Positions 31,329-41,708 of a stretch of DNA of 64,000 bases are shown one piece after another; position 1 is the stretch's first letter, and every line of letters starts with the position of its first letter. A program made the position numbers and the translations under genes. The notes beneath the pieces are model-generated. The model had not been told where the DNA came from. It ran no database searches and saw nothing but the letters and a program-made list of their open reading frames with translations. The stretch lies in assembly GCA_905221605.1 (NCBI GenBank), contig CAJNDS010001336.1, forward strand, positions 632,473 through 696,472, in the 5' to 3' direction. This DNA comes from Symbiodinium natans (Eukaryota; Sar; Dinophyceae; Suessiales; Symbiodiniaceae).

Positions 31329-31640
31329 TTAGCTGCCCCAGTCTTGGAGGCACATCCCAGATCCGCAGCCCCTAAAGTCAGTTACTGTACGACGCCCTGC
31401 CCTACACCTAGTATTGCCCACTGCCTGCCCCAAGTACTGGGCCATTCCCACGGTCGAATTCACGTTGTTCAGCGCTGCAGTCCTCTTGGCCTCCGATTCA
31501 GACGGGTGTTTTTGGGTCTTCATCAGCATCATTTTGTGAGGATTGTACGCAGTTTCATGTGGGGTCGGTTTAGTTTCCTAACCTTTACAGCCAACGGCAT
31601 GCCCTGTCTCATGCATTGCTTTAAGCTTAAACCCTCCAGT
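31329..31640 (-). other. unassigned retroelement-flanking sequence
   Basis: A 67-codon minus frame (31329-31532, containing KRTAALNNVNSTVGMAQYLG) lies downstream of the gag-like scrap on the same strand. It may be the 3' part of the element, but no motif is visible. Confidence 0.25.
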
Positions 31641-31725
31641 GCCTCGCGCTGCACCTCGCGAAGGAAAAATATCGCCTTACTCCAGATTATTTGTCAACCC
31701 TGGGCACTTCTGGCCTCCGCCCTGT

Positions 31726-32034
31726 CTATAGCTTGCAGGACGCCTTCCCAACTACTGGGGGCAACCACCGGCGCAGGCAGATCTCGATTCTCGCGTCTGC
31801 CCGCCCTCCCCTTCCCAGCCCCCCGCCCCCTGTCCTTTGCCTCCACCTTGGCCCCGCTTGCCTTTGCAGATGTTGCGATCTAAGAAGGTTCGGGAGGCCA
31901 TCCCGTCCACAGTTCGGAGCATCGGGCCAGCTATGTGGCTGAGGGCATATGAGACCAGCCCCCCGCGCATAATTAGCCCTAATCCGAAGGAGGTAGTTCG
32001 ACTGTCCCTCGCGTTGGCGGAAAATGCCTACCAC
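31726..32034 (-). pseudogene. retroelement gag-like ORF fragment, frameshifted
   Basis: Minus strand reads VGIFRQREGQSNYLLRIRAN in one frame. In the next it reads GGLVSYALSHIAGPMLRTVD then GMASRTFLDRNI and a K/G/Q-rich basic tail. The same peptide, nearly unchanged, occurs in one frame at 58.6-58.8 kb (GIFRQREGQSNYLLRLRANY), showing that both belong to one element family and that this copy has a frameshift near 31960. Confidence 0.8.
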
Positions 32035-32103
32035 ACAGGATGGCAGGAAATAACAACGAGTAGGCCGGCGGCGTTTCCCCGATCAGATGTACGTGGAGCC
32101 GCA

Positions 32104-33181
32104 TCATGAACTGGAAAGGCTTTGGAGGGGCTTAAGGCACCTGTCACGGCTCGGCGCGGAGTCAAAACTTAAAGTTACCAAAAAGTCCAGCGTGACCTCC
32201 AGAGTCCGCGTAACCTCAAAGTTTCGACATAAGCTCAAGGCTGGGGCATTGGCCAGGACATAGTCTGGTCTTGTGGCCTGGGATTCATCCCATGGCTCCT
32301 TTGCACAAAACGTGTTGGCAGGTTTATGATTAGAGAAGTAATCCCCCAAGTCATACCATTTGCTTGAGGCCAAAGCAGATTTTAACGCAGCAGAATTTTC
32401 AACCGTGCAATTTGTGTCTGAGCATATCAGCACCGGCTGATCTCCTAGGGAAGCTGCCTGCGCAAGTACCTTGGAGAGCAATCGCTCTTTCTGTGATTTT
32501 ACGTATCCAGTGCTTCTACCAGAAATGTTATAAAAACTTATTAAACGCAAGAAGCGCTTACCAGCTGCTCCATGTCTCCCAACGGAGGGCGACCCCTTCA
32601 ACCAAAAACATTGCACACTCAACCCCTTTTGTCCCATCAACCCAATATCACGCTCCCCATCCGAGCTCCCCCTCCTTGTCCTCGCCCCCACCCCGAGCCC
32701 GTCCATCAACCGCACACATCCAGGCAGGGTACGCAGCAAAATGTTCCGACCCCCCTTCCTTGACCGCGTCGTCTCCGTCTCCTCTTCGTGGCATCTTTCG
32801 CCAACAAGCGATCCGATAGAAAGCCTTCCGCGTTCGCCAAACGACAACCCAATTTCAGAGGTTTTCGGGAAGAAACGGAGAAAACAAAGAGCATGCGCAG
32901 AATAGACGCTAAGCGTCCAAGCCACCCCCCCCCCACCCCCCCCCTGCCGCCCCATCCCCTCACCCCAACCCCCACCCCCTTCGTTTTTAAGTTTGACCAA
33001 CCCCGTCACCGCTTTGCTCTGTTTTCCTTGATTTATTTTGTGGCATGGATCCCTTCGACTTCCTGTTCTTGCTGGCGCTATCCTGCTCTTTCCCCTCTCC
33101 TTCCCCTCCTTCCTCTCCTCTCCACTCGTCTGGCAGCTCTTCTCACTCCGGCGACCCCTTCTCTCCCTTCTCCCATCTGCC

Positions 33182-33225
<44 letters not shown>

Positions 33226-33237
33226 TCTCTGCACCTC

Positions 33238-33287
<50 letters not shown>

Positions 33288-33303
33288 CTCCTCCCTTGCA
33301 CAT
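32104..33303 (-). pseudogene. retrotransposon endonuclease (EEP/AP-endonuclease-like) ORF, decayed
   Basis: A 399-codon minus frame. Residues 1-45 are (ER)n from a CT microsatellite, and 100-240 are low similarity to anything. Residues 245-385 are an endonuclease/exonuclease/phosphatase-type domain: KRFLRLISFYNISGRSTGYV, QPVLICSDTNCTVENSAALK and ATRPDYVLANAPALSL. The family's GDFN motif is SDTN here, and the S/R-x-DYVLAN motif is kept. The terminal D-H motif has Phe in place of His (TLDFLV), so nicking activity is unlikely. Such domains nick target DNA for LINE insertion. Confidence 0.75.
33186..33292 (+). repeat. (CT)n microsatellite
   Basis: Two CT runs separated by CCTTCTCTGCACC. They give the (ER)n start of the endonuclease frame. 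Confidence 0.95.
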
Positions 33304-33705
33304 AAAAAGAAACCAATCAACAGACCAGCCTACGCTTGCCCGATGATGTCGAGTGCTTCTGCTGCCGTCTCCCTGATGCCCGCAACATCTTATAAGCCAG
33401 AGTTATGCTGCCGGTGCCCCCACAACCTCTCAGATCAAAATTGACGGAATCAATAGTGACCCCCCCCTATTGCTACATTCGACATTTCCGACTCCCCAAA
33501 AATATGAAAATATTGATAGCTTCGAGAGGTTACCCTGTGCCCGATGTTATCTAAAGTAAGGCAACTCACCCTAAACCCTAAACCCTGAAGGCCCTAGGGG
33601 CCCGCAACCCTACAGTCAGGCAGCCGTAAACCCCTAACCCCTAAACCCTAAGCCCTAGACCCTAAACCCTAAACCCTAAACCTAAACCCTAAACCCTAAA
33701 CCCCC

Positions 33706-33785
33706 CAAGTCCAGGCGTCCTCCGTGACACCGTTCAAGTCATCGGCCTTGCCCTCCCTGGGCTCCGATGGACAGTTGCGGATGTA
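33706..33785 (-). CDS. exon of about 26 codons, protein unknown
   Basis: Minus strand reads YIRNCPSEPREGKADDLNGV then TEDAWTW. Coding-like, flanked by CCCTAAA on the left and a gene-free stretch on the right. No family. Confidence 0.5.
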
Positions 33786-34224
33786 GGGAGTCCAGGGCCC
33801 GGGCCCCTAAAACCTTAACCCTTTGAGGTTTTTTTTTTTTTTTTTTTGGGGGGGGGTTAGGGTTTATGGGGTTTAGGGTTCAGGGTTTAGGGTTTAGGGT
33901 TCAGGGTTTAGGGCCCCTAAACCCTAAGCTTGAACCATTAACCCTGAACCGTTGGGAGTTTCCGGGGTCCAGCAAAAGTTGATGGTCGCACACCACATGG
34001 GTTTAGGGCTCAAGGCTTTGGGCTTAGGGGTTTAGGGGTTTAGGGTTTGGGGTTTAGGGTTTAGGGTTTAGGGCTGCAGGGTTTTAGGGGTTTTAGGGGA
34101 TCGGCAGCCCGGAGGTCTCTTAGAACTTAGGGCTGCAGAGGGAGATTTTCGTGGGCACATGTGTTGTCGGTGGGTTTGAGATCAGTGGGTTATAGGGTCC
34201 TCAGGGGGGCGGGTTGACGGGGGT

Positions 34225-34330
34225 TTAGGGCTTGGGATTTAGGGTACCTAGGGTATTTGGGGTACCTAAGGTGCCTCGAATACCTTGGGTACCTCGGGTA
34301 CCTAGGGTACCTGGGGCACTAGGGTGGGAA
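34225..34330 (+). repeat. degenerate 9-mer TAGGGTACC array
   Basis: Repeated GGTACC palindromes spaced by TAGG/TTGG/TCGG. It looks like a telomere-derived unit with an inserted TACC. The region 33830-35040 otherwise holds heptamers, two poly-T/poly-G junctions (33828, 34498) and no clear gene. Confidence 0.8.
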
Positions 34331-35084
34331 TATTTTGGGCACCTTTGGTTTCATACTCCCACTTGAAACTCCCTCCCGTAAGGACCCTAGAAGTGGGGCA
34401 CCGAGATGTTCACCCTACTGACCTGTCGAGCGAAGTAGTACTCTGAAGAAGGTGCTCAGGGCTTACTCTTGGGGACCTAAAAAGAGGATTTGTTGAGTTT
34501 TTTTTTTTTTTTTTTTGGGGGGGGGGGGGGGCGGGGGAAGGGGCTGGGGTTGTTTTTGTACAATTGTTTAGGAACCATAAGGGAATACTATTTGTACTTA
34601 TTCCGATCCCTCAACTATACGGTTTGGAGCTTGGGGTTTCTACGGTTGAGGAGCAGCTGCCACTACCGCCAGAAGTACCCAGGACTGGGTCATAGCACAG
34701 GCTACCTTACTTACGACCCTATTCAAGGGTAAACCGGTAAACCCCCAAAACCTAAACCCTAAACATCCTCAACAAGGTGCCCAAGCTCCAAACTCCAACA
34801 AAAATCCCTAAACCCTGCTCACAGGCACCCATGAGCCTGCAAGTAAACCGTCAACCCGGCTGCCCCACACATTTCGCAACGATGGCGCCCTTTTGGGGGG
34901 GTTCGCTACTTTAAGGGAAGCCAGAATCCCAAACAAGGGGCAAACGCCCTAAGCCCTAAGCCCTAAACCCTAAACCTGAAAGGGTGCAGGGTTTAGGGTT
35001 TCGGAGTTTAGGGTTTAGGGTGTGGGGTTTGGGGCTTAGGGCCGCCCAGCCGCCAAGTTGAAGCGACACCCTGAACTTGAACAC

Positions 35085-35110
35085 ATAATCATAATAACAA
35101 TAAAAATAAC

Positions 35111-35155
<45 letters not shown>

Positions 35156-35365
35156 ACTGATACTCATACTCATAATAATAATGATAATAATCATAATACT
35201 AATAATAATGATAATCTTAGTAGTAAAAATAATAAAACATAATAAAAATAATAAGAATAATAATAATAGTATAATAATAAAAATAATAATAACAATAATA
35301 GTGATTAATATAGTAGTAACAAAAATAATAATCATAATCACAATTACAACATAAACAATAACAAT
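35085..35365. repeat. (CAT)n and AT-rich (AAT)n microsatellite
   Basis: A CATCAT run followed by AATAATAATA-type sequence. Spurious Ile/Met frames cover it on both strands. It is the only strongly AT-rich stretch of this length in the window. Confidence 0.95.
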
Positions 35366-35497
35366 AACCCAAATGTTAAGGTTTCCGAACTGCTCACCGA
35401 AGCTGCCAAATTCCCTGCTTCTCGTCGAAGGCCTCCGCCAGAGCCTTTTGCAATCTGGGATTTTTAGAGCTTCGAAGGGCTTTTTAGGCTTTTAGTT

Positions 35498-35529
<32 letters not shown>

Positions 35530-35689
35530 GGAAAAGGGGTTTCTAGGTTTAGGGTTGAGGGTGCCCCCGAGACAGAGAGTTGCGCGCGTTGAGTGCTTAA
35601 GCGCCACCGACTCAGGGTCCGAAAAAGCGGGTTTGAGGCTCCTGGCTCCAAGCGTCACGGAGTTTCCACATGACTTTCCAGAAAGGGTT

Positions 35690-35895
35690 TAGGGGTTTCA
35701 GGGTCTGGGGCTCTTGGGGGTTTAGGGGTTTTAGGGGCTTTAGGGGCTCTTAGGGGTTTAGGGGTTTTAGGGGTTTTTGGGGCTTTAGGGGCTTTAGGGG
35801 TTTTAGGGGTTTTAGGGGTTTTAGGGGTTTTAGGGGTTTTAGGGGGTTTTAGGGGGTTTTAGGGGGTTTTAGGGGTGTTAGGGCTTTTCGGGGTT
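35690..35895 (+). repeat. 9-mer TTTTAGGGG array
   Basis: A nonamer/decamer telomere relative, about 18 units, right of a poly-T/poly-G junction at 35498-35532. Confidence 0.9.
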
Positions 35896-36009
35896 TTAGG
35901 GAAGTTAATGTTCCATTTAGAGTTCTCAAGAGCTTCCGCCCTTGCTTGAACGTCGGAGTCGAGGGGAGGCTCGGAGCCGCCTGAAGGGGCTTCTAGGGCT
36001 TTTTGTAGG

Positions 36010-36388
36010 GATTAGGGCTTTCAGGGCTTAGGGCTTAGGGCTTAGGGCTTAGGGCTTAGGGCTTAGGGTTTAGGGTTTAGGGTTTAGGGTTTAGGGTTTA
36101 GGGTTTAGGGTTTAGGGTTTAGGGTTTAGGTTTTAGGGGGTTTAGGGTTTTAGGGTTTAGGGTTTAGGGTTTAGGGTTTAGGGTTTAGGGTTTAGGGTTT
36201 AGGGTTTAGGGTTTAGGGTTTAGGGTTTAGGGTTTAGGGTTTAGGGTTTAGGGTTTAGGGGCTTAGGGTTTAGGGCTTCTAGGTCTTCTAGGGCTTCTAG
36301 GGCTTAGGGTTTAGGGTTTAGGGTTTAGGGTTTAGGGTTTAGGGTTTAGGGTTCAGGGTTCAGGGTTCAGGGTTCAGGGTTCAGGGCG
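36010..36388 (+). repeat. GGGCTTA, then TTTAGGG, then GGGTTCA arrays
   Basis: Three homogeneous variant blocks follow each other, separated by a short TTCTAGGGC block. Each variant is internally uniform. Confidence 0.95.
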
Positions 36389-36455
36389 AAAACCCCGAGC
36401 ACCCTGATGCAGCGCACGCCGGCCGGTGGCACCCGATGGGACTCTTGCAGGCGAA
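36383..36455 (-). CDS. exon-like island, protein unknown
   Basis: Minus strand reads LRLQESHRVPPAGVRCIRVL then GVFA. Other frames are open too. Moderate evidence. Confidence 0.35.
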
Positions 36456-36609
36456 GACTGCAAACCCACGTCAACACACCGACTAAGCCCCCAGCGCCCT
36501 AAACCTTACACCCAAACCGCTCTCAAAACCCATGAAACCCTACACCTTCAACCCTAAACCTTAACCCTACACCCTCAAAGGCTTAAAGATCCCTAAGCCC
36601 ACCCTCAAA

Positions 36610-36735
36610 ACCCCTTCCTCGAAACCCCCGGCGGACATGTCTCAGCCCGCCTTCGGCAGAGACACCTCCGCGGGAAGCGGTTTCCTTCGGCGCCGATGGC
36701 GGAGAAACAGGGGAAAAACTAGGGCGGGTCTAGGG
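36610..36735 (-). CDS. exon-like island, Ser/Pro-rich
   Basis: Minus strand reads SPVSPPSAPKETASRGGVSA then EGGLRHVR. The plus strand is also open (GGHVSARLRQRHLRGKRFPS). Strand uncertain. Confidence 0.3.
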
Positions 36736-36985
36736 TTTAGGGCTTAGTGCTTCGGGTTTGCAGCTTGCCTTCAAGGGTGATGAGGCGGGAGGGTGGGGGG
36801 CGGCAGGGGGATGATAGGGATGACAGGGCTCTTGAAGTTTCGGACCCTAAACCCCTAAACCCTGAACCCTGAACCCTAAACCCTGAACCCTGAAACTCCT
36901 CAAGGCTCGAACTCCCTTAAGCCGAAAACCCTTGAAAACTAGGGTTTAGGGTTTAGGGTCTAGGGTTTAGGGTCTGAAGATTACC

Positions 36986-37076
36986 TTCAAAAGGCCCGCG
37001 TGCACTTGCCAGGCGTCAGCACAGCGAGCGGATCCAGATCCGGAAGGAACCACATCTCGTAGAAGATGTTGGACTC
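36986..37076 (-). CDS. exon with good splice borders, frame ambiguous
   Basis: Bounded by AGTTTTTCCAG|GAG and AAG|GTAATC, both strong. Frame 1 reads ESNIFYEMWFLPDLDPLAVL then TPGKCTRAF and TGA, so this could be a last exon. Frame 3 reads VQHLLRDVVPSGSGSARCAD then AWQVHAGLLK through to the donor. It shows that open frames alone cannot decide short islands. The exon itself is likely real. Confidence 0.55.
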
Positions 37077-37214
37077 CTGGAAAAACTGAGAGGTGGCTCA
37101 GCGCAACCGGCCCTAACAACTCAGAGAGAAAACTCCCCTAGACCCTAAGCCCTAAACCTGAAAGGCCCAGGCGCGGAAAAATCCCAAAACCCTAAACCTT
37201 ATACCGCAGTAAGC

Positions 37215-37295
37215 CTTGCAGACACTGGGCGGATTCCCCAAGGTAGCTTTTGTTCGCGAGACCACCAAGTGCCCCGAGGTACGCACTGGAGCCCT
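37215..37295 (-). CDS. exon-like island, protein unknown
   Basis: Minus strand reads QEGSSAYLGALGGLANKSYL then GESAQCLQ and a GC or GG donor-like site. Natural composition. Next island upstream of the 37076 exon. Confidence 0.5.
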
Positions 37296-37508
37296 CTTGA
37301 ACGATTTGGGATTTCGGGTTTAGGGATTAGGGTGTAGGGTGTAGGGTTTAAGGTTTCGGGCTTAAGGTTTTAGGGTTTAGGGCTTGGGGTTTGGGACTTT
37401 TTGGGGAAGAGCTGGGCGAAGACGAAGCCTGGAGTCCCAGATTCATGCAAGTCCTTTCACGCGACCTGTTCAGGGTTTCGCGCTTAGGGTTTAAGCATCC
37501 ACGCATAC

Positions 37509-37566
37509 CTCCATGATGAACAAGAGGACAGGCCCAGTCATGAGCAATTTCAGCCGAGCACGCACC
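37509..37566 (-). CDS. exon-like island, possible membrane segment
   Basis: Minus strand ends GAG|GTATGCG. One frame reads RARLKLLMTGPVLLFIME (hydrophobic). Another reads FGACSAEIAHDWACPLVHHG. The donor is good, the frame open to doubt. A GAAAGCC 7-mer array at 37572-37628 abuts the acceptor side. Confidence 0.4.
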
Positions 37567-37952
37567 AAACCCTAAAGTCGAAAGTCGAAAGCCGAAAGCC
37601 GAAAGCCGAAAGCCGAAAGCCGAAAGCCTACAGCCTAAACCCTAAACCCAATCCCTAGACCCTAAACCCTTGCCCCTACACCCAAGCCAACAAAACTCAA
37701 ATCAGCTGAGGCTGATCTCAGCAATACCAAATCAAACAAGAAGTCGTGCAAACTACTCACCTAATCCCCGAATCCCTGCACCCCTGAGCCCTGAAAACCC
37801 CAAAACCTCCAAACCCCGCTAAACCCCTACACCCCTCAACCCTGCACCCCCCGAAAACCCAAAAAACCTCCAACAAACTGAAAAACCCGAACGCCCCAAA
37901 ACTTTCAACAAACCCAATAACCCTAAATCCCGAAAGCCCGAGACCCTGTCAC

Positions 37953-38001
37953 CGCTGCTGCTCCTGGCCCGGCCCCCAGGTGAACTTGAGCCTGAACGTT
38001 T
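37953..38001 (-). CDS. exon-like island, protein unknown
   Basis: Minus strand between CCCCCGCAG|AAACG and CG|GTGACAGG reads TFRLKFTWGPGQEQQ. Regular acceptor and donor. Confidence 0.5.
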
Positions 38002-38280
38002 CTGCGGGGGCGTTTTGTGGTTTTAGGGTTTTGGGTTTTTGACGGCTGAGGGCTTAGTAGGGGCTCAGAGGTTTCGTAGAGTTGCAGAGGGTTTAGGGGT
38101 GTGGGTTTAGGGGGTTTAAGGTTTGGGTTTAGGGGTTTGGAGGCTTAGTAGGGGCTTAGGCTTAGGGGCTTCGTAGGGGCTTGGGCGTTTTGAGGGCTTC
38201 AGGGCTTTGGGGCTTCAGGGCTTCAGTGCCTAGAACCCTAAACCCTAGAACCCGAAAACCCCTAAACCCCTGAAGCCCTG

Positions 38281-38345
38281 ATGCGTCTCTTCCAGCCTCT
38301 TGTGGCCACGGAACGCGCGCACGGAGAAGGTCTCCTCTGGATTCG
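38281..38345 (-). CDS. exon-like island, protein unknown
   Basis: Minus strand reads NPEETF SVRAFRGHKRLEETH. Charged, coding-like. On the same strand as the neighbouring islands at 37.2-38.0 kb, which may form one gene. Confidence 0.45.
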
Positions 38346-38452
38346 GTTTAGGGATGTTGCCCCTTATGAATAGGTTTAGTGTTTAAGGGTTTTGAAGGAT
38401 CGCTTGTGGGCAGCGACTGCGTAGCACTGTTTTGGGCTTGAAGGCTGCTAGC

Positions 38453-39081
38453 TCAAGGCCAATACACAGCGGCGAAAACAGAGTGAAATGACCCTGACCG
38501 CAGCTTTAAACAGCGGCTCTGCTTCTGCGACGACACTTCCAGCAGGCGTGTGTTGCCGAAAGCATCGACTATGATCTCCAAAACTGCCAAAACTGCATCT
38601 GGCGGCGCATCCTCGGCAGCAACTGCCCAGGTACTGGCACCGCCTTCCTTTTTGGACAACAAAGGCCGGATCTTCCACTTGGAAGACAAGGCCTCCTTCA
38701 CGTCGGCCTTGGTGAGCGCATCCAGCGGCCATCCTTTCACAAGCCACGTACCTGAGACTTCCTCGTGATCTGGCCTCAGCACACGGCGCATCTCAACCTC
38801 ATCACTCTTGAGGACACGGATGCCTCTGCTTTTGGCAGCGCGCGCAAGCCCAAACACCTTGGAGGCGTCCAACTTTGAGCACTGCTTCAGAGCCGCTCCT
38901 TGAAACCCTGGTCTTTTGTCAGCCAAGTGACTTTGTGATCTGTGACGCTGTGGATAGAACAAAAGGAGATGTGAAGCGAGTCAAAGTCGCTATGCGAAAT
39001 GTGGAGACCTAAATGCCTGCGGCCCAAACCGTATGGGCAACTCAACGGCTCATACAGGGAGTAAAACAGGTAGATTTTCAC
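38453..39081 (-). pseudogene. retroelement gag-like ORF fragment inserted among exons
   Basis: Right part reads DHKVTWLTKDQGFKERL. A frame change follows, then KQCSKLDASKVFGLARAAKS, GTWLVKGWPLDALTKADVKE and WAVAAEDAPPDAVLAV. The W-V-x-G-x-P-x(n)-V-x-x-L ... W-V-A-x-x-x-P-P layout is one I associate with the N-terminal ORF of dinoflagellate LINE-type elements. No catalytic domain. One frameshift near 38890 marks it as dead. Confidence 0.55.
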
Positions 39082-39084
39082 AAG

Positions 39085-39488
39085 GGTTTAGGGTTGTTTA
39101 CGGTTTAGGGTTTAGGGCTTAGGGCTTAGGGTTTAGGGTTTAGGGTTTAGGGTTTAGGGTTTAGGGTTTAGGGTTTAGGGTTTAGGGTTTAGGGTTTAGG
39201 GTTTAGGGTTTAGGGTTTAGGGTTTTGGGTTTAGGGGTTTGGGTTTGGGAGGGTTTAGGGTTTGGGAGGGTTTAGGGTTTAGGGTTTAGGGTTTAGGGTT
39301 TAGGGTTTAGGGTTTAGGGTTTAGGGTTTAGGGTTTAGGGTTTAGGGTTTAGGGTTTAGGGTTTAGGGTTAGGTTTAGGGTTTAGGGTTTAGGGTTTAGG
39401 GTTTAGGGTTTAGGGTTTAGGGTTTAGGGTTTAGGGTTTAGGGTTTAGGGTTTAGGGTTTAGGGTTTATTAGCATTTAGGGTTTAGGG
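39085..39488 (+). repeat. TTTAGGG array, about 55 units, abutting an M1 element
   Basis: The longest near-pure heptamer stretch here. It ends directly in the inner part of a MITE-like M1 copy whose left terminus is missing. Confidence 0.95.
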
Positions 39489-39489
39489 C

Positions 39490-39560
39490 CCTTAATAGGG
39501 ATTATGACAGGGTGTACTACAATCCCTAGTACGGACTGTTAGTTTCAGGGTGAACATCCC
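39490..39560. mobile_element. MITE-like element, family M1, left end lost
   Basis: CCTTAATAGGGATTATGACA and ACAATCCCTAGTACGGACTG are the inner arms. The right terminus is GGTGAACATCCC. The left outer arm is replaced by the heptamer array. Confidence 0.6.
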
Positions 39561-39609
39561 AAATCCAAGGTGTTTAGGCTTTGCGTCCCCAAAAAAACAC
39601 CAAGTGAGT

Positions 39610-39890
39610 CAGTGCGTGCGACTGGTCAGAGCATCGATGCCTGCTCGATGATTTCGTGCATGTTACCAGTGCGTTCGAATGGCCAGAGCATCCATGCCCA
39701 CATGAAGAGTACGTCCGTATTACCAGTGCGCCAGATCGAGCATCCATGACCACACGATAATTACGTCCATGTTACCCGTGCGTGCGAATGGCCAGAGCAT
39801 CCACGCCAACTCGATGACTACGTCCACGCTACCAGATTGCGCGAATGGCCAGAGCATCCATGCCCGCACGATGTTACACGTAGTCGACCC
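39610..39890. repeat. tandem repeat of about 60 bp, CCAGAGCATCCATGCC-type
   Basis: Five diverged copies of a unit with CGAATGGCCAGAGCATCCAT, ACGATGATTACGTCCATGTT and ACCAGTGCG. Not telomere-like, and the only such minisatellite in the window. Confidence 0.75.
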
Positions 39891-40114
39891 GAGTAAACAG
39901 GTCACGAAATCGCGACCAGCTTTCTTTTTGCAACAACCGCAGGGGTTTGGTCCGGAGATGCCAAAATCACTGCGCCTGCTGCATTATCCTTCACTTCCTC
40001 CTACTGTTTTTGTTCCAGTGTCTCTTCGGGGGGGTTTCTTTGGGGGCGCGCGCCAAGGTTTAGGGCTTCGGGTTTCATAAGGTCCGGGATGCTGGCGACT
40101 CTGCAAAACTCCGT

Positions 40115-40363
40115 CTTTCATGACTTACATAGGAACACTGGGCCCAACTCCAGACATCCCAACAGGTCTCCGCAAGAGGCTCTCAACCCAATGCATTCAG
40201 AAATGCTCGCCATCCGACGCTCCTTCCAGAAACCCTGAACCCTTGCAAAAGCCGAAACCTCCCCCAACAGAAGGAGCTCCTGACGCTTGAGCCGCGCGTC
40301 GCGCGCCGTGCGAGTGACCTCCTGATGATGGCGCGAGGCCAGCAGAGCGTCGTTTCTTTCAGT
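40115..40363 (-). CDS. long exon-like island of about 80 codons, helical
   Basis: Minus strand reads TERNDALLASRHHQEVTRTA, RDARLKRQELLLLGEVSAFA, then RVQGFWKERRMASISECIGL and CGDLLGCLELGPVFLCK. Charged helical first half suggests coiled coil, with a hydrophobic end. No repeat character. Among the best unassigned coding islands, though still without a family. Confidence 0.55.
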
Positions 40364-40479
40364 TGACCCTAAACCCTCAACCCTAAACCCTAATTCCCCG
40401 AAACCCGAGGATGCTCTACCGGGGGATGCCTGGTCTTTCATCAAAGGGATTTAGGGTTTAAGGTTTAGGGTTTAAGATG

Positions 40480-40562
40480 TCCATCGCACGATCGTGGCTT
40501 GCAACAATGGTGGTGTCCCCCCTTGATATCCCGAAAACAGAGCAGAGCTGAAGCTTCACAGC
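40480..40562 (-). CDS. exon-like island, protein unknown
   Basis: Minus strand reads VKLQLCSVFGISRGDTTIVA then SHDRAMD. Beta-like and coding-like. It may belong with the island at 40115. Confidence 0.45.
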
Positions 40563-40607
40563 CCCAAACCCTTAACACCCGAAGCCCGAAAACTCCTCGT
40601 CTGGTTA

Positions 40608-40618
40608 GGGTTTAGGGT

Positions 40619-40657
<39 letters not shown>

Positions 40658-40722
40658 GGTTTAAGGTTTAGGGTTGAGGGTTTAGGGTTGAGGGTTTAGG
40701 GTTGAGGGTTTAGGGTTTCTGG
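40608..40722 (+). repeat. GGGTTGA variant heptamer array
   Basis: Homogeneous TTGAGGG units mixed with TTTAGGG at the right. Confidence 0.95.
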
Positions 40723-40741
40723 GCCCTAAGCCCTAAACCCA

Positions 40742-40810
40742 AGCCTTCTGCGGCTGGCCCGTCTCATCCACCAAGATGTCCTTCGGGCAACGTGGGGAGC
40801 CGACTTCAGT
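40742..40810 (-). CDS. exon-like island, protein unknown
   Basis: Minus strand reads TEVGSPRCPKDILVDETGQP then QKA. Coding-like composition, flanked by heptamers. Confidence 0.45.
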
Positions 40811-41631
40811 AGGTTGAGGAGGATTTGAGGTTGGAAGATGTGAGGTTCTTGGGGTGCTTTTGGCTCTTAGGGTTTAGGGTTTAGGTCCCTAAGCCCTAAA
40901 CCCGAAACCCTTGCAGTAGGGAATGGGCAGCGGGAACTTGTTGAAACTTCGGGTAGCTTATCATGGGGTGTAGGGTCCTCAGGATTCAGGGTCCCTGGGG
41001 TGGATGGGGGGGGGACTGAGCTTAACCCCTAAGCCTGGGCCACACAGCTTCAACCAAAACCCAGACCTTTAACCCAGAACAGGGGCGCAGGGTTTCGGGT
41101 TCGGGGGTTGGGGTGTTGGCATATTCTTGAGGGCTTGGGTCGCAGGTTGTAGGGACTCGGGGCGCTGGTGCCGGATCACAGACACGAAACCAAAAACACC
41201 CCTAAACCCCTAATTTCGGGTTCAGGGTTTAACGTTTAGAGTTTAGGTCCTGAAGCCTCAAAACCCCCAAAGCACCCAATCCGAGATGGGCCCGAAATGC
41301 TCGAAAAACCAAGTGAAAGAAAACATCAGAGATCCCGAAGGTGCTGCCCAGAAGGCCAAAACCAAAAAACAAACCCCAACCCTGAACCCTAAACCCCCAA
41401 TAGGCCCCCCCTGTAAAGCAAAACAGGGTTTTGGGCTAGGAGGCTTCGCGCACCACGTCGGCCCCTGCCTCAACCCTAAATCCTAAACCCCAAAACCCAA
41501 GCCCCAAACCCTAAACCCCAAACCCTAAACCCTTAACCCTAAACCCGAAACCCTAAACCCGAAACCCTAAACCCCAAACCCCAATCCCTGAACCCAAAAG
41601 CCTAAACCCCAAACCCTAAATCCTAAAAAGC

Positions 41632-41708
41632 CCTCGAGTGGACGTCTCGTCTCCGTCCTGAAGGAAGGATTCCACCGAGCCGAGGTGCTCGTTGGCCTTG
41701 GAACCTGA
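41632..41708 (-). CDS. exon-like island, protein unknown
   Basis: Minus strand reads GSKANEHLGSVESFLQDGDE then TSTR. Acidic and coding-like. Region 40930-41620 is otherwise heptamer-like, with one weak island at 41445 (EAGADVVREAS). Confidence 0.45.

Noticed and set aside
35036-35354. Ile/Met-rich frames resembling membrane proteins
   Set aside because: They cover a CAT/AAT microsatellite. Hydrophobicity comes from the repeat.
35700-35890. Octamer/nonamer TTTTAGGGG as a ciliate-type telomere (TTTTGGGG) and possible contamination
   Set aside because: Units grade into TTTAGGG in the same tract and drift in length, so slippage from the local heptamer explains them.
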